Shown: piece after piece, positions 7,571 to 15,859 of the stretch
Numbering within the stretch: the stretch's first letter is position 1
How the letters are laid out: every line of letters starts with the position of its first letter
Made by a program: the position numbers and the translations under genes
Notes under the pieces: model-generated
What the model saw: the letters and a program-made list of their open reading frames with translations, nothing else
Told to the model about the DNA's origin: nothing
The model's database searches: none
NCBI GenBank assembly: GCA_025656675.1
Contig: JAHXHN010000006.1
Span: 1 to 38,354 of the forward strand
Source: Candidatus Thiodiazotropha sp. (ex Codakia rugifera)
GTDB lineage: Bacteria; Pseudomonadota; Gammaproteobacteria; Chromatiales; Chromatiaceae
Length of the DNA: 38,354 nucleotides
Reading direction: 5' to 3'

Positions 7571-8462
7571 ACAACGCCCACTAGCCGATTTACCTCAAGC
7601 AAATACCAAGCACACAACCCGACAGAGCGTTCCTGTTCAGCTGACTGTCGCACTGCTTGTCTCATTTTTAGCCCTATCACAGCCTGCAGTCGCTAATGAT
7701 GAAACAACCATTGAACAACTCCCTGATTCCCTCGGACAGTGGTACAAACCTGTGAACAAAAGGCAGGTCTGGCTACATACCATGTTTGCATTACGTCGAG
7801 AAATGCAAGCTGTTGATGAGTATGCAGCTCTGAGGGACTTACCTCGGCTAAAAAAATGGAGCGATAAGTTTATACAACATTTTAAACAGCTTCCGGAAAT
7901 GGTCCCTGAATGGGATGATGAATTGGAACTGGACGAGATTGCTCGTCTTGATACGGAGGTCAACCAAGGCGATTTTAAAGCTGTTTCCCAGACGCTAGCG
8001 AGAATTTCCCGTAATTGTAGAGCCTGTCATCGCGACTATCGTGCACTGGCTGCAGTACGATATCGTACAGCCGATTTCTCGCAGGTATCGATATCTGATA
8101 ATGAACAGGGTGAAATCAGCTATACCGACCACATGAAAGCACTCTCTCGCAACATCAATCGCATCAAAATTGCCAGTGAGGACAGTCGCTGGAAAAGTGC
8201 ACAACAAGCCGCTGAAGCTCTGGAAGTCCAACTGGAACTACTGGGAAAGAGCTGCGATAACTGCCATAAGGACCAGCCACCCTACGAAAGAATCCTTGGC
8301 CGAACCAGTCAACAGATGCTTGACGAACTGGCTCAAGCAATTCATCAACACCAGCCCAAATTAACGGCAAGAAGGCTCGGTGAGACTGCCGTCAGTATCT
8401 GTGCTCGCTGCCATAGCGTACATCGCAGCTTGAGCGATATACGTCATCAACTCTTTCCCTAA
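7560..8462 (+). CDS. Periplasmic triheme cytochrome c, tandem cytochrome c'-like
   Basis: A 300-residue protein with three CxxCH sites: CRACH (153-157), CDNCH (232-236) and CARCH (281-285). The helical regions before the first and last sites, with CRACH followed by Arg-Asp-Tyr, resemble cytochrome c'/c-556 units, suggesting two such units plus an extra haem. A hydrophobic segment at 25-45 ending Ala-Val-Ala is a signal peptide or anchor. The best start is TTG at 7560, inside the end of the cupredoxin gene, with GAAAGGGG nine bases upstream; no ATG precedes the hydrophobic segment. Cytochrome c'-type proteins bind NO or carry electrons; its place in the nirS group suggests one of these. The substrate cannot be told from sequence. 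Confidence 0.8.
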   Translation: MWSKQRPLADLPQANTKHTTRQSVPVQLTVALLVSFLALSQPAVANDETTIEQLPDSLGQWYKPVNKRQVWLHTMFALRREMQAVDEYAALRDLPRLKKWSDKFIQHFKQLPEMVPEWDDELELDEIARLDTEVNQGDFKAVSQTLARISRNCRACHRDYRALAAVRYRTADFSQVSISDNEQGEISYTDHMKALSRNINRIKIASEDSRWKSAQQAAEALEVQLELLGKSCDNCHKDQPPYERILGRTSQQMLDELAQAIHQHQPKLTARRLGETAVSICARCHSVHRSLSDIRHQLFP

Positions 8463-8623
8463 ACCGCCCTCCCTCTGAACTAAAACCTGGCATATTCCTT
8501 TTGCTGATTGTTAGTCAATAAAGTGGATTGCCTGCACTATCCTATGAGAAAGAAATTTGACCTTAGGATGACCACTATCTAGTGTACAGTCCTATACTGT
8601 TTAACGCTTTCAGAGGCCCAGAT

Positions 8624-8668
8624 ATGAAATATCTACCACGATACCCCTGGGAATATGCCCACAGGTAA
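8624..8668 (+). CDS. Possible 14-codon leader peptide overlapping the kinase start
   Basis: ATG at 8624 opens a short frame of 14 codons ending with TAA at 8666-8668, which overlaps the ATG of the CHASE kinase at 8655. The kinase start has only a weak ribosome binding site of its own, so coupled translation through this short frame is conceivable. The peptide has no recognisable features and may be chance. Confidence 0.2.
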   Translation: MKYLPRYPWEYAHR

Positions 8669-10661
8669 CGATATTAAGCATCTCGTCGACGAATTGCATG
8701 CCGCTACCATGCGCATGAAGCAACGTCTTACAGAGAGATACCTCGCAAAGGTTTCTGGTCAGCAAACACCAGAGAAAAGTAGTGATCCAAGATCGATCTG
8801 GTGGGGATACTTCCCAGTTGTACTGGTTGCTGTAATGGGGTTAGCAATAACAATTGCAGTATTTGTACAATCATTGAGTTGGGAGAGGAGTCGGGTAGAA
8901 ATTGCCTTTCATGAGGCATCTCAAGACAGAATCCTAGTCATTCAACGAGAAATAAAACATTCACTCGGCATCATTCATGACATTGCCACATTTTTTGAAG
9001 CATCTGAGATTGTAGGACGACGAGAGTTTCGTAAGTTTGTCGGTCCCGCGCTGAAAAACCAGGCGGGCATCAAGGCTCTGGAGTGGGTTCCTGTTGTACG
9101 TGCCGAGGACAGAGACACCTTTATCGAGGAGGCTCAGCACAGTTTTCCTCCCTTTCAGCTTCTCGAGTGGGATGGTTCGGGCAACCTGATCGAAGGCAGG
9201 CATCGATCCACCTACTATCCTGTCCTCTATATTCAGCCCTACCAACGCAACAAAGAAGCATTAGGCCTCGATATGGGTGTTGATCCAATCGTCTCGCAAT
9301 TATTGATTGAAGCTGAAATCTCCCGTGAGATTCAGGTCTCTCCGGGGATATATCTCCAGGATGATACAGATAAGAAGACAGGTATTGTGGTCGCTGTACC
9401 GGTATTTTTCAAAGACAACCCGTCCGAAACAACATCCACACAAGCACCCACAGAAATCAGAGGATTTGCCATTGGGATCTTCTATATTGGCGATGTTATT
9501 GAGCGCGCAATGGAGAGCCTGCGTACCGGTGGAATTGATATCCACTTTTACCAGGACCAATCGATAGGAAATGGACGACTGCTCTATAGCCACTATTCCC
9601 GGTTAGACGAAAACCCAATGTCCTATACTGATAGTGATGCACCTGAAATTTCTTATACCCAACAGATTATGGTTGGGAACCAGAAATGGCAGATTGTGTG
9701 TAATAGCGCATCTGAAAAGTTCACTGCCGATACCTGGAATAGTTGGATCATTTTTTTCGGGGGCATCGCATTTACCCTACTTTTCACCATCTATGTGGCA
9801 ACCCTAGTAGGGAGAGCCAGACAGGTACGTCTGGAAGTAGAAGAGAGAACATCCCAACTATGGGAAGTAGTACAGGCACTGAATCAGGAGGTAGTTGAAC
9901 GTAAATCGGCTGAACAGGAATTGCAGAGGTTAAACGAAACATTGGAACATCATATTGCCTACCGTACTGCTGAAGCAGAACGGCGGGCTCAGTACCTTGA
10001 ACAATTTGCCTATGTGACATCTCATGACTTAAAAGCCCCGCTTCGAGCGGTATCCAACCTGGCTCAATGGATTGAAGAGGATCTTACCGATAAATTGGAT
10101 GCCGCTTCAAGAGAACAACTTGCGTTGCTTCGTGACCGGGTGAGAAGGATGCATGACCTGATTGAGGGGCTGCTGGAGTATTCAAGGGTTGGCAGAACCT
10201 CCGATTCTGAAAGTGAGTTCGACTCTAACGAAATGATTAACGAAATCATCGATTCGCTCTCTCCACCTGAGGGATTCACAATCAAGATCAAGGGTAAGAT
10301 GCCAATACTGTATGCCGATCGGCTTCAACTTGGACAGGTATTCTCCAATCTGATCAGCAATAGTCTAAAACACCATGGGGGAGATAAGGGTAAGATTCGG
10401 ATCAGGTGTGAAATTATCGATGAATTTTATCAGTTCTCAGTTTGTGATGATGGGCAGGGAATTGCCCCGGAGTACCACAAAAAAGTGTTTATGATGTTCC
10501 AGACGCTGGAATCGAGTGATTTTGAGAGTAGTACAGGCATTGGATTAGCACTGGTCAAAAAAATTGTTGAGGAACATGGTGGCACAATAAGGTTAAAGTC
10601 TGCGATTGGGGAAGGCGCATGTTTTCACTTCACTTGGCCAATAAAACATGCATCTGAATAA
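8655..10661 (+). CDS. CHASE-domain sensor histidine kinase
   Basis: A 668-residue membrane kinase: cytoplasmic N-terminus, membrane helix about 50-72, a CHASE-type extracytoplasmic sensor domain about 75-340, a second helix about 360-388, a coiled-coil linker, a HisKA domain with the phospho-acceptor in Thr-Ser-His-Asp-Leu-Lys-Ala-Pro-Leu (about 455), and an HATPase domain with the N box (Asn-Leu-Ile-Ser-Asn-Ser-Leu-Lys), Asp-Asp-Gly-Gln-Gly and Gly-Ile-Gly-Leu-Ala boxes. The HisKA/HATPase pair is of the bacteriophytochrome-like type that usually works with a stand-alone receiver, and such a gene follows 48 bases downstream. The signal is unknown; CHASE domains bind small molecules or peptides. 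Confidence 0.9.
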   Translation: MPTGNDIKHLVDELHAATMRMKQRLTERYLAKVSGQQTPEKSSDPRSIWWGYFPVVLVAVMGLAITIAVFVQSLSWERSRVEIAFHEASQDRILVIQREIKHSLGIIHDIATFFEASEIVGRREFRKFVGPALKNQAGIKALEWVPVVRAEDRDTFIEEAQHSFPPFQLLEWDGSGNLIEGRHRSTYYPVLYIQPYQRNKEALGLDMGVDPIVSQLLIEAEISREIQVSPGIYLQDDTDKKTGIVVAVPVFFKDNPSETTSTQAPTEIRGFAIGIFYIGDVIERAMESLRTGGIDIHFYQDQSIGNGRLLYSHYSRLDENPMSYTDSDAPEISYTQQIMVGNQKWQIVCNSASEKFTADTWNSWIIFFGGIAFTLLFTIYVATLVGRARQVRLEVEERTSQLWEVVQALNQEVVERKSAEQELQRLNETLEHHIAYRTAEAERRAQYLEQFAYVTSHDLKAPLRAVSNLAQWIEEDLTDKLDAASREQLALLRDRVRRMHDLIEGLLEYSRVGRTSDSESEFDSNEMINEIIDSLSPPEGFTIKIKGKMPILYADRLQLGQVFSNLISNSLKHHGGDKGKIRIRCEIIDEFYQFSVCDDGQGIAPEYHKKVFMMFQTLESSDFESSTGIGLALVKKIVEEHGGTIRLKSAIGEGACFHFTWPIKHASE

Positions 10662-10709
10662 TTTAAAATATGGGAGATCCCCTGTTCGAGAGAGACAGGA
10701 AATGCGAAT

Positions 10710-11126
10710 ATGTTGAAAAATGATGAAACGATCTTACTGATCGAGGATGACCGAGTCGACATTATGACCGTTCAGCGCGCCCTAAAAAAGAACAAAATCA
10801 GTAATCCACTGCGTATCGCTCGAACCGGACTGGAAGCACTCGATATGCTTCGAGGAACACCCCAAAGCAAAAAAATCACCCCCTTACCAGCGCTCATTCT
10901 TCTGGATCTAAACCTACCAAAAATGAGTGGTATCGAGTTTTTACATGAACTACGCAATGATCCGGAGCTCAAAACACTGCGCATTATCGTACTCACCTCA
11001 TCCAATGAGCCCAAGGATCGTGCTGCCGCATTTGAGTATGATGTTGATGACTATATTGTAAAACCCCACTCATTTAATGAATTTACCCGAGCGGTTGCGA
11101 CCATTCTGGCGCTTTGGGATGATTAA
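10710..11126 (+). CDS. Single-domain response regulator (Rcp1/CheY-like)
   Basis: A 138-residue receiver domain with no output domain: acidic pair in Ile-Glu-Asp-Asp near residue 12, phospho-acceptor Asp in Leu-Leu-Asp-Leu-Asn-Leu-Pro near residue 70, Thr-Ser at about 96 and Lys in Val-Lys-Pro-His near 117. The ribosome binding site AGGAA precedes the ATG. It is the expected partner of the upstream CHASE kinase. With no DNA-binding or enzymatic domain it must act by protein contact or by passing phosphate to a further protein not seen here. Confidence 0.9.
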   Translation: MLKNDETILLIEDDRVDIMTVQRALKKNKISNPLRIARTGLEALDMLRGTPQSKKITPLPALILLDLNLPKMSGIEFLHELRNDPELKTLRIIVLTSSNEPKDRAAAFEYDVDDYIVKPHSFNEFTRAVATILALWDD

Positions 11127-11185
11127 ATCAGCCACTCAGACAAGTAGAGGAAAAAGCTGGTAGATATCGCAGTCTATCTGTGTTC

Positions 11186-11737
11186 CTAGGAATCCAATCT
11201 TGTCACCTTCATTATGCATTTGTCAGCACCGTCATGCATACACTGAGTTTCATTGATATCAAACCGTTCATTGAATTTCTCACCCAGGCCACGGATGATG
11301 CCCCTGACGACCGGACACAGTTGTCGATGGGACTGATAATGCACTATGAGGACATCATCAGAATCACGTACGGATGATAAGCGGGGAGGTTTTCGGTTAG
11401 GATTGTGCTTATGGATCACATCATGGATGCTACCACCGGCAGTTTCAATAACATCAAAGGTCTTCATCTCCTTGTTTTTTATATACATATGGTAAAAAGA
11501 GAGTAACTGAGGCCCAACATAGGAACCAAAGTCCTCCAGTATGACCGGGATAGGAGTATCCAATGCCTTGGATGCCGTTCCCACCAGCGCAAGAATCTCC
11601 TCATCCGGGTAGTCCTGAACAGGAAAGTAGAGTTTAAATTTATACCCCTGGGCCTCCAGTAGGGCCTTCCAAGTCGCTTCACCACCATGCCGTTCAATTA
11701 CGTAGTCACGCAGGAAATGAAATATTACGCCGTACAT
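11186..11737 (-). CDS. Stand-alone H-NOX (haem NO/O2-binding) protein
   Basis: A 183-residue protein starting with the family's Met-Tyr-Gly. The proximal haem ligand is His105 in Ser-Ile-His-Asp-Val-Ile, Pro118 is in the conserved Lys-Pro-Pro segment, and the haem-propionate motif Tyr-x-Ser-x-Arg is complete (Tyr134, Ser136, Arg138). It ends after the domain, so it works through a partner protein. Known family role: bacterial H-NOX binds NO and controls a histidine kinase or diguanylate cyclase, often to set biofilm formation. Its gene converges with the CHASE kinase/receiver pair and is not cotranscribed with them; a functional link is only a guess. Near nirS and a probable nor gene, NO sensing is the natural role. 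AGGAA precedes the start. Confidence 0.9.
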   Translation of the reverse strand: MYGVIFHFLRDYVIERHGGEATWKALLEAQGYKFKLYFPVQDYPDEEILALVGTASKALDTPIPVILEDFGSYVGPQLLSFYHMYIKNKEMKTFDVIETAGGSIHDVIHKHNPNRKPPRLSSVRDSDDVLIVHYQSHRQLCPVVRGIIRGLGEKFNERFDINETQCMHDGADKCIMKVTRLDS

Positions 11738-11770
11738 GGCAATTCCTCAGTAAAAAATTAAAACCCATCG

Positions 11771-11789
11771 GTGAGAGTAAACCTCTCAC
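11771..11789 (-). promoter_or_regulatory. Small hairpin upstream of the H-NOX gene
   Basis: GTGAGAG and CTCTCAC form a perfect 7-bp stem around a 5-base loop, 34 bases upstream of the H-NOX start. Read toward the gene it is followed by a T-rich stretch, so it could be a 5' leader hairpin, a weak terminator or an operator. The upstream gap contains no clear FNR/DNR box. Confidence 0.3.
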
Positions 11790-11934
11790 TCCATATAGCT
11801 GACATAATACCTTTTTTTTTTGCCCTGTAATCAAGTCTGAAGAAAAAGAGAATAACAGTTCAAACTCTATTGGGATTTTTATTACCATCCCACACCGGAT
11901 TGTCATTAATAAAAAAAATCAAAGGCGTTGTCAT

Positions 11935-12237
11935 GTGCATCTATATGAATGCCTGGCTGGTGAATCTGCAGTGGATAAGGTTATCGCTATCTTTTATCGC
12001 AAGGTATTGGCAGATGACCGGGTCAATTTGTTTTTTAGCCGCATTGATAGGTAACAGCAGGCCGCAAAACAGAAGGGATTCCTAAAAATGGACTTTGGCG
12101 GATCGCATAACCACACTGGCATGGACATACACAAAGGCCACAAACATCTTTTAATTCATGAACTTAGTGATATCCATATTGATAGAATCACTGAGCACTT
12201 AGCTGTGCAGACACCGGGTATGGCCGGTTATCCATAG
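11935..12237 (+). pseudogene. Decayed group I truncated haemoglobin
   Basis: Reading from GTG at 11935, codons spell a typical truncated-haemoglobin start (Leu-Tyr-Glu, then Gly-Glu-Ser-Ala-Val-Asp-Lys-Val), an Ile-Phe-Tyr-Arg-Lys-Val-Leu-Ala-Asp segment, then an in-frame TAA at 12052-12054. The same frame continues with the rest of the fold: Phe-Gly-Gly followed by His-Asn-His-Thr-Gly, and a His-Lys-Gly-His-Lys-His-Leu segment with the proximal haem His, up to Glu-His-Leu. It stops at TAG 12235, short of the final helix. One internal stop and a lost C-terminus mark a pseudogene; read-through at the TAA is a less likely alternative. Truncated haemoglobins bind O2 and NO, fitting the H-NOX next door. 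Confidence 0.75.
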
Positions 12238-12238
12238 A

Positions 12239-12502
12239 TATCACTCCCCTCGCCTGCAGCCGGAATCAGCGTTTGATTATCGACCTGGTCAGTATGTAAC
12301 CCGATGCTGCGATAACACGTTTGATTGTGGATTCCTGCTGGTCGCACCCCGGCACAGGCACTGGTCTTCTCACTGTACACTCTCCTCTATAGGAGACCTG
12401 GACAGTGGTTTTCAGGTCAGGAATACCAATGATGGTCTAGTCGGGAGAGAAAAATCCTATAAGGTTGGAAGGTTTATCTTAGCACCCCTGATCAGTGTAT
12501 AA
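12239..12502 (+). pseudogene. Fragment of a ferredoxin-NADP-reductase-like flavoprotein
   Basis: A start-less frame directly after the haemoglobin relic contains Leu-Gln-Pro-Glu-Ser-Ala-Phe-Asp-Tyr-Arg-Pro-Gly-Gln-Tyr-Val-Thr, the hallmark FAD-domain entry of ferredoxin-reductase/flavohaemoglobin-type enzymes. A degraded Thr-Leu-Ser-Ser segment (where Tyr/Ser-Leu-Ser-Ser binds FAD) and a Gly-Leu-Val-x-Arg...Lys-Val-Gly stretch follow. The frame ends at TAA 12500 before any NAD domain. It is probably what is left after a deletion joined the haemoglobin remnant to an oxidoreductase gene; the two would have formed a haem-dioxygenase/reductase pair for NO detoxification. Confidence 0.55.
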
Positions 12503-13032
12503 ACGCACTGCACAGAAACTGTTTTTAGCTGGCGCAGACTTGTAGGGAATCTGCTCAGACTCTAGTGTGGTACATAAATAATCTCCATCTAGTATCACCT
12601 GCTTCGAGAACCCTGCTGAAAAATACCAGCCACATACCAATCCAAACATAGAATAGTAACTTTATGAATTTAATTCACTATTTCTAAGCAAAGCCTATCT
12701 AGGCTTACTTACGACTGACGAATTTCATCAATAATTGTTTTTTTCCTATATAATTCTGGTTATCTGCTTACTCTACTAATCCTAAATACATTCAGGATCG
12801 ACAGCATCGCAAGGAGAGCACAAGTCAATTAACTCAACAGTCTCTTCACTCTCAATAATATGGCTCCAAGGGATTAAAAATCAGCCCTAGACAGCTACCT
12901 GTTAAAAACTGATTAGGGAGTGCGTCTATGACGATGCCAACAACCGTGATATCAATAAGAAAGTCTCCCTTTTCCTGCGAGAGTAGTGCCCAGAACCTTT
13001 GCTATCGGTAAAAAATAATATTCCGAGGAAGT
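12503..13032. other. Gene-free stretch upstream of the TonB-dependent receptor
   Basis: About 530 bases with no supported gene. The left end may hold further decayed reductase sequence (a Leu-Phe-Leu-Ala-Gly reading near 12517, interrupted by stops). A perfect short palindrome, AAGCCTA-TC-TAGGCTT, lies at 12691-12706. The rest is AT-rich and probably holds the receptor's promoter, but I see no FNR/DNR or Fur box I can defend. The receptor's ribosome binding site, GAGGAAG, is at the right end. Confidence 0.5.
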
Positions 13033-15120
13033 ATGATTAATCTCAAACACGCCATCGTATTTTTCGGTCTTGTTCTTAACACTGCAACCCAAGCAAATAG
13101 TGATCAAAAGCTGGACCGGTTTCTTTCAATGAGCTTGGAAGAATTGATGGCCTTAGAGGTGACTATCTCAACCGATACAAAACAGACAATAGCCAAGGCA
13201 CCTGCAGCTGTCACCGTAATAACATCAGAGGATATCAAAGCCACCGGATCGACAAATCTTGTAGAAATTCTGGAGAGTGTCCCGGGGATCCATGTCAGGG
13301 CCAGTCAATTTGGGTTCCGTCCCCTTGTACAGTTTCGTGGCGCCAGTGCCAGCCAAACCTTATTGATGGTAAATGGCACTCCGATGAGAGATTTGATGTG
13401 GGGATTCGGAATTTTTTGGAAAGGTATACCTACCAGCATCATCGACAGAGTGGAAATTATTCGTGGCCCCGGATCAGCGTTATTTGGAGCTGATGCATCC
13501 GCTGGTGTCATAAACGTCATTACCAAGACTGCAGGAAATATTGATCAATTCGAAGTGGGTTTACGAAATGGTAGCTTTGACAGCAAAACTGGCTGGATGC
13601 AGTACGGTGACAACTGGAATGGCTTTGATGTCTCAATGACACTGGAGATAGACAGCACTGATGGCCACCACCCTTTTATTCAATCTGATGGCCAGACCCG
13701 ACAAGACAACGAACTGAATACAACGGTCTCACTGGCCCCCGGTACAGCTCAGTTCGGTTGGAAAAATACCGACTTTCGCTCATCAATTTCTAAAGATAAC
13801 TGGCGTGTTCACATAGACTATGCACGCCATCATGATCTGGAGACAGGGATTTCGGGAGCTGGCGTATTAGATCCAGTTACTCTAGCAAACGACAGTCGTT
13901 TCAATATTGACTTGCTATACAGTGACGATGCATTCAGTGACAAATGGGGAATTGACGCAGAAATTCGTTATCAAGACCTTAAATATTCTTCAGGTGACGG
14001 CTTTCAAGAGTATCCACCCGGTGCATTTAATGGTGACTTTCCAAACGGTGTCATCAATAAGATGCGCTCAGCCGAACGAAGATTCGCATTTGAAACCAGC
14101 GGCTTATATTCAGGATTTGACGACCACTCTCTCAGATTGGGCCTAGGCTACACCTTACAAAATCCATATTTTGTCAGACATATCATAAACAAGGGTATAG
14201 GTCCTGATGGAAATGAACTACCTCCCGGGAGCCAATTGGTGGATATTTCAGATACACCCTATGCCTTCGCTCCGAAAAAAACACGGATAATTCGTCACCT
14301 TTTTTTCCAGGATGTTTGGTCTATCGACGAAGCGTGGGAATTAACCGCAGGCGTTCGCTATGATAACTACTCAGATTTTGGCAATACATTCAATCCACGT
14401 CTGGCGCTGTTTTGGCAGAACACTGAAAGACTCACAACCAAGTTGATGTATGGCCGTGCATTTCGCCCCCCCTCCTACCTGGAACTCTTTACTGAAACTT
14501 CATTTGCACTACCCAATCCTAATCTGAAACCAGAGCGATCCAAGACACTCGAGTTAATATTTACCTACCTATTGAACAAAGATTTAAATCTCGGGCTGAA
14601 TCTCTACCATTTCAAACAATCTGACTTTATTCGCCAAATACCTGTCTCGGGACTTGCTAAGAATCAACAACAGAATGTTGGAGAACACACAATTCGTGGC
14701 CTTGAAATTGAGGCCAAATGGCAAGCAACAAAAGATCTGAGGATTTCAGGTAACTATACTTTTCGAAATCCTGACAACAATAACTTTCGCACCGTTGTTG
14801 AACCGGATCAGGACGCCTATCTACGTGTTGACTGGTACCTCTTACCTCACTGGAATTGGAATTTACAGAGCAACTGGATTGGTAAACGCACCCGTAGTAG
14901 TAATGATACCAGACATTCAGTTGACGATTACTTTATCACCGACACTACTGTTCGTTACACAGGCTTAGAAGACTGGGAGATTGCCGTTTCCATTCGTAAC
15001 CTGTTTGACAAGGATGCAAGGGAATACACAAGCGCCTCTATACCAGATGACCTACCACTTCCAGAGCGTAGTTTATACGCAGAATTTCGCTATAACTTCT
15101 CGGGCAGTGTAAGAAAATAA
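13033..15120 (+). CDS. TonB-dependent outer-membrane receptor
   Basis: A 695-residue protein with a signal peptide (cleavage near Ala-Thr-Gln-Ala, residue 22), an N-terminal stretch with the Leu-Glu-Glu-Leu-Met-Ala-Leu-Glu-Val motif common to this receptor subgroup, a plug domain (about 52-170, with Ser-Val-Pro-Gly-Ile, Arg-Gly and Ile-Arg-Gly-Pro-Gly-Ser-Ala-Leu-Phe-Gly-Ala-Asp-Ala motifs), and a beta-barrel ending in an aromatic strand close to the C-terminus. It imports a scarce ligand using TonB energy; the ligand is not identifiable. The Asp-Ala-Ser-Ala-Gly-Val-Ile-Asn-Val-Ile motif is shared with siderophore, cobalamin and copper receptors. The genes that follow encode a YfiR-like protein and a hybrid kinase, a recurring arrangement in which receptor and signalling may be linked. 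Confidence 0.9.
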   Translation: MINLKHAIVFFGLVLNTATQANSDQKLDRFLSMSLEELMALEVTISTDTKQTIAKAPAAVTVITSEDIKATGSTNLVEILESVPGIHVRASQFGFRPLVQFRGASASQTLLMVNGTPMRDLMWGFGIFWKGIPTSIIDRVEIIRGPGSALFGADASAGVINVITKTAGNIDQFEVGLRNGSFDSKTGWMQYGDNWNGFDVSMTLEIDSTDGHHPFIQSDGQTRQDNELNTTVSLAPGTAQFGWKNTDFRSSISKDNWRVHIDYARHHDLETGISGAGVLDPVTLANDSRFNIDLLYSDDAFSDKWGIDAEIRYQDLKYSSGDGFQEYPPGAFNGDFPNGVINKMRSAERRFAFETSGLYSGFDDHSLRLGLGYTLQNPYFVRHIINKGIGPDGNELPPGSQLVDISDTPYAFAPKKTRIIRHLFFQDVWSIDEAWELTAGVRYDNYSDFGNTFNPRLALFWQNTERLTTKLMYGRAFRPPSYLELFTETSFALPNPNLKPERSKTLELIFTYLLNKDLNLGLNLYHFKQSDFIRQIPVSGLAKNQQQNVGEHTIRGLEIEAKWQATKDLRISGNYTFRNPDNNNFRTVVEPDQDAYLRVDWYLLPHWNWNLQSNWIGKRTRSSNDTRHSVDDYFITDTTVRYTGLEDWEIAVSIRNLFDKDAREYTSASIPDDLPLPERSLYAEFRYNFSGSVRK

Positions 15121-15142
15121 CATGGTCTGGAGGAATAGCTAG

Positions 15143-15307
15143 ATGCACTATGCACTCAGTTCGGCACAACAAACCGCTGCTGTACGATATTGTCATCATG
15201 TACTTAACAAACAGACTCTACCAGCAACTGAGAACTCAGGTTTTGATGGCTATTCCATCATGAATAGAAGGCTAGAAAGCAATAATATTTATCAGGAAAT
15301 GGATTGA
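15143..15307 (+). CDS. Small protein of unknown function between receptor and yfiR-like gene
   Basis: A 54-codon frame from ATG at 15143 to TGA at 15305-15307 with a good ribosome binding site (GGAGGA, about 8 bases upstream). It fills almost the whole gap between the receptor and the YfiR-like gene, and its end lies five bases before the next GTG start. The peptide is hydrophilic, with no signal peptide, membrane segment or known motif. The tight packing and strong ribosome binding site argue for a real small gene; the lack of any recognised relative argues for caution. Confidence 0.4.
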   Translation: MHYALSSAQQTAAVRYCHHVLNKQTLPATENSGFDGYSIMNRRLESNNIYQEMD

Positions 15308-15311
15308 TACA

Positions 15312-15857
15312 GTGACGACAAGGTTGTTAGTCTTTATTTTACTTTGGACACTTAGTAGTGTATGGCCAGTTGCTATCGCCCAGAATTTACTGCAGGAGGA
15401 GAACCTACTTAAGGCCGTCTTTATCTATAACTTTGCCAAATTTACCCGTTGGCCAGAAGCCATGGGGGATGAAGCTGATACACCATTGAAAATTTGTTCT
15501 ATAGGCAATGATGAGCTCGTTAGTGAGTTAGAGCGACTCAGCGGAAGAATAATCAAGGGTCATCCAGTAATGATCGAGCCAATGAAAGACAAGAATAATC
15601 TTCATAATTGCCAGGTACTGTATGTTGCTCATTCACTACAACGGCAATATCTCAAAATCATCAAATCACTGGTTGGAAAGCCCATCCTGACAGTTAGTGA
15701 ACTACCCGATTTTGCACGCTCTGGAGGTATCATTGAACTCTATAGAAAAGAGGGAAGAATTAGTTTTATTATCAATCTTCATATGGCCCGTCAAGCTGGC
15801 CTGGTCCTCAGCTCCCGACTTCTCAACTTAGCCGAGATAGTAGGACAAGAGGAGTAA
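15312..15857 (+). CDS. YfiR/HmsC-like periplasmic protein (DUF4154)
   Basis: A 181-residue protein from GTG at 15312 with a signal peptide (cleavage near Ala-Ile-Ala, residue 22). The opening [16 protein letters not shown] is the signature of the YfiR family; a central Cys-Gln-Val-Leu-Tyr segment and the Gly-Gly-Ile-Ile-Glu-Leu...Ile-Ser-Phe-Ile-Ile-Asn end are also typical. Known role: YfiR of Pseudomonas represses the membrane diguanylate cyclase YfiN from the periplasm. Here the next gene, two bases downstream, is a hybrid histidine kinase with a periplasmic domain, so regulation of that kinase is the likely variant. Confidence 0.85.
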   Translation: MTTRLLVFILLWTLSSVWPVAIAQNLLQEENLLKAVFIYNFAKFTRWPEAMGDEADTPLKICSIGNDELVSELERLSGRIIKGHPVMIEPMKDKNNLHNCQVLYVAHSLQRQYLKIIKSLVGKPILTVSELPDFARSGGIIELYRKEGRISFIINLHMARQAGLVLSSRLLNLAEIVGQEE

Positions 15858-15859
15858 CC

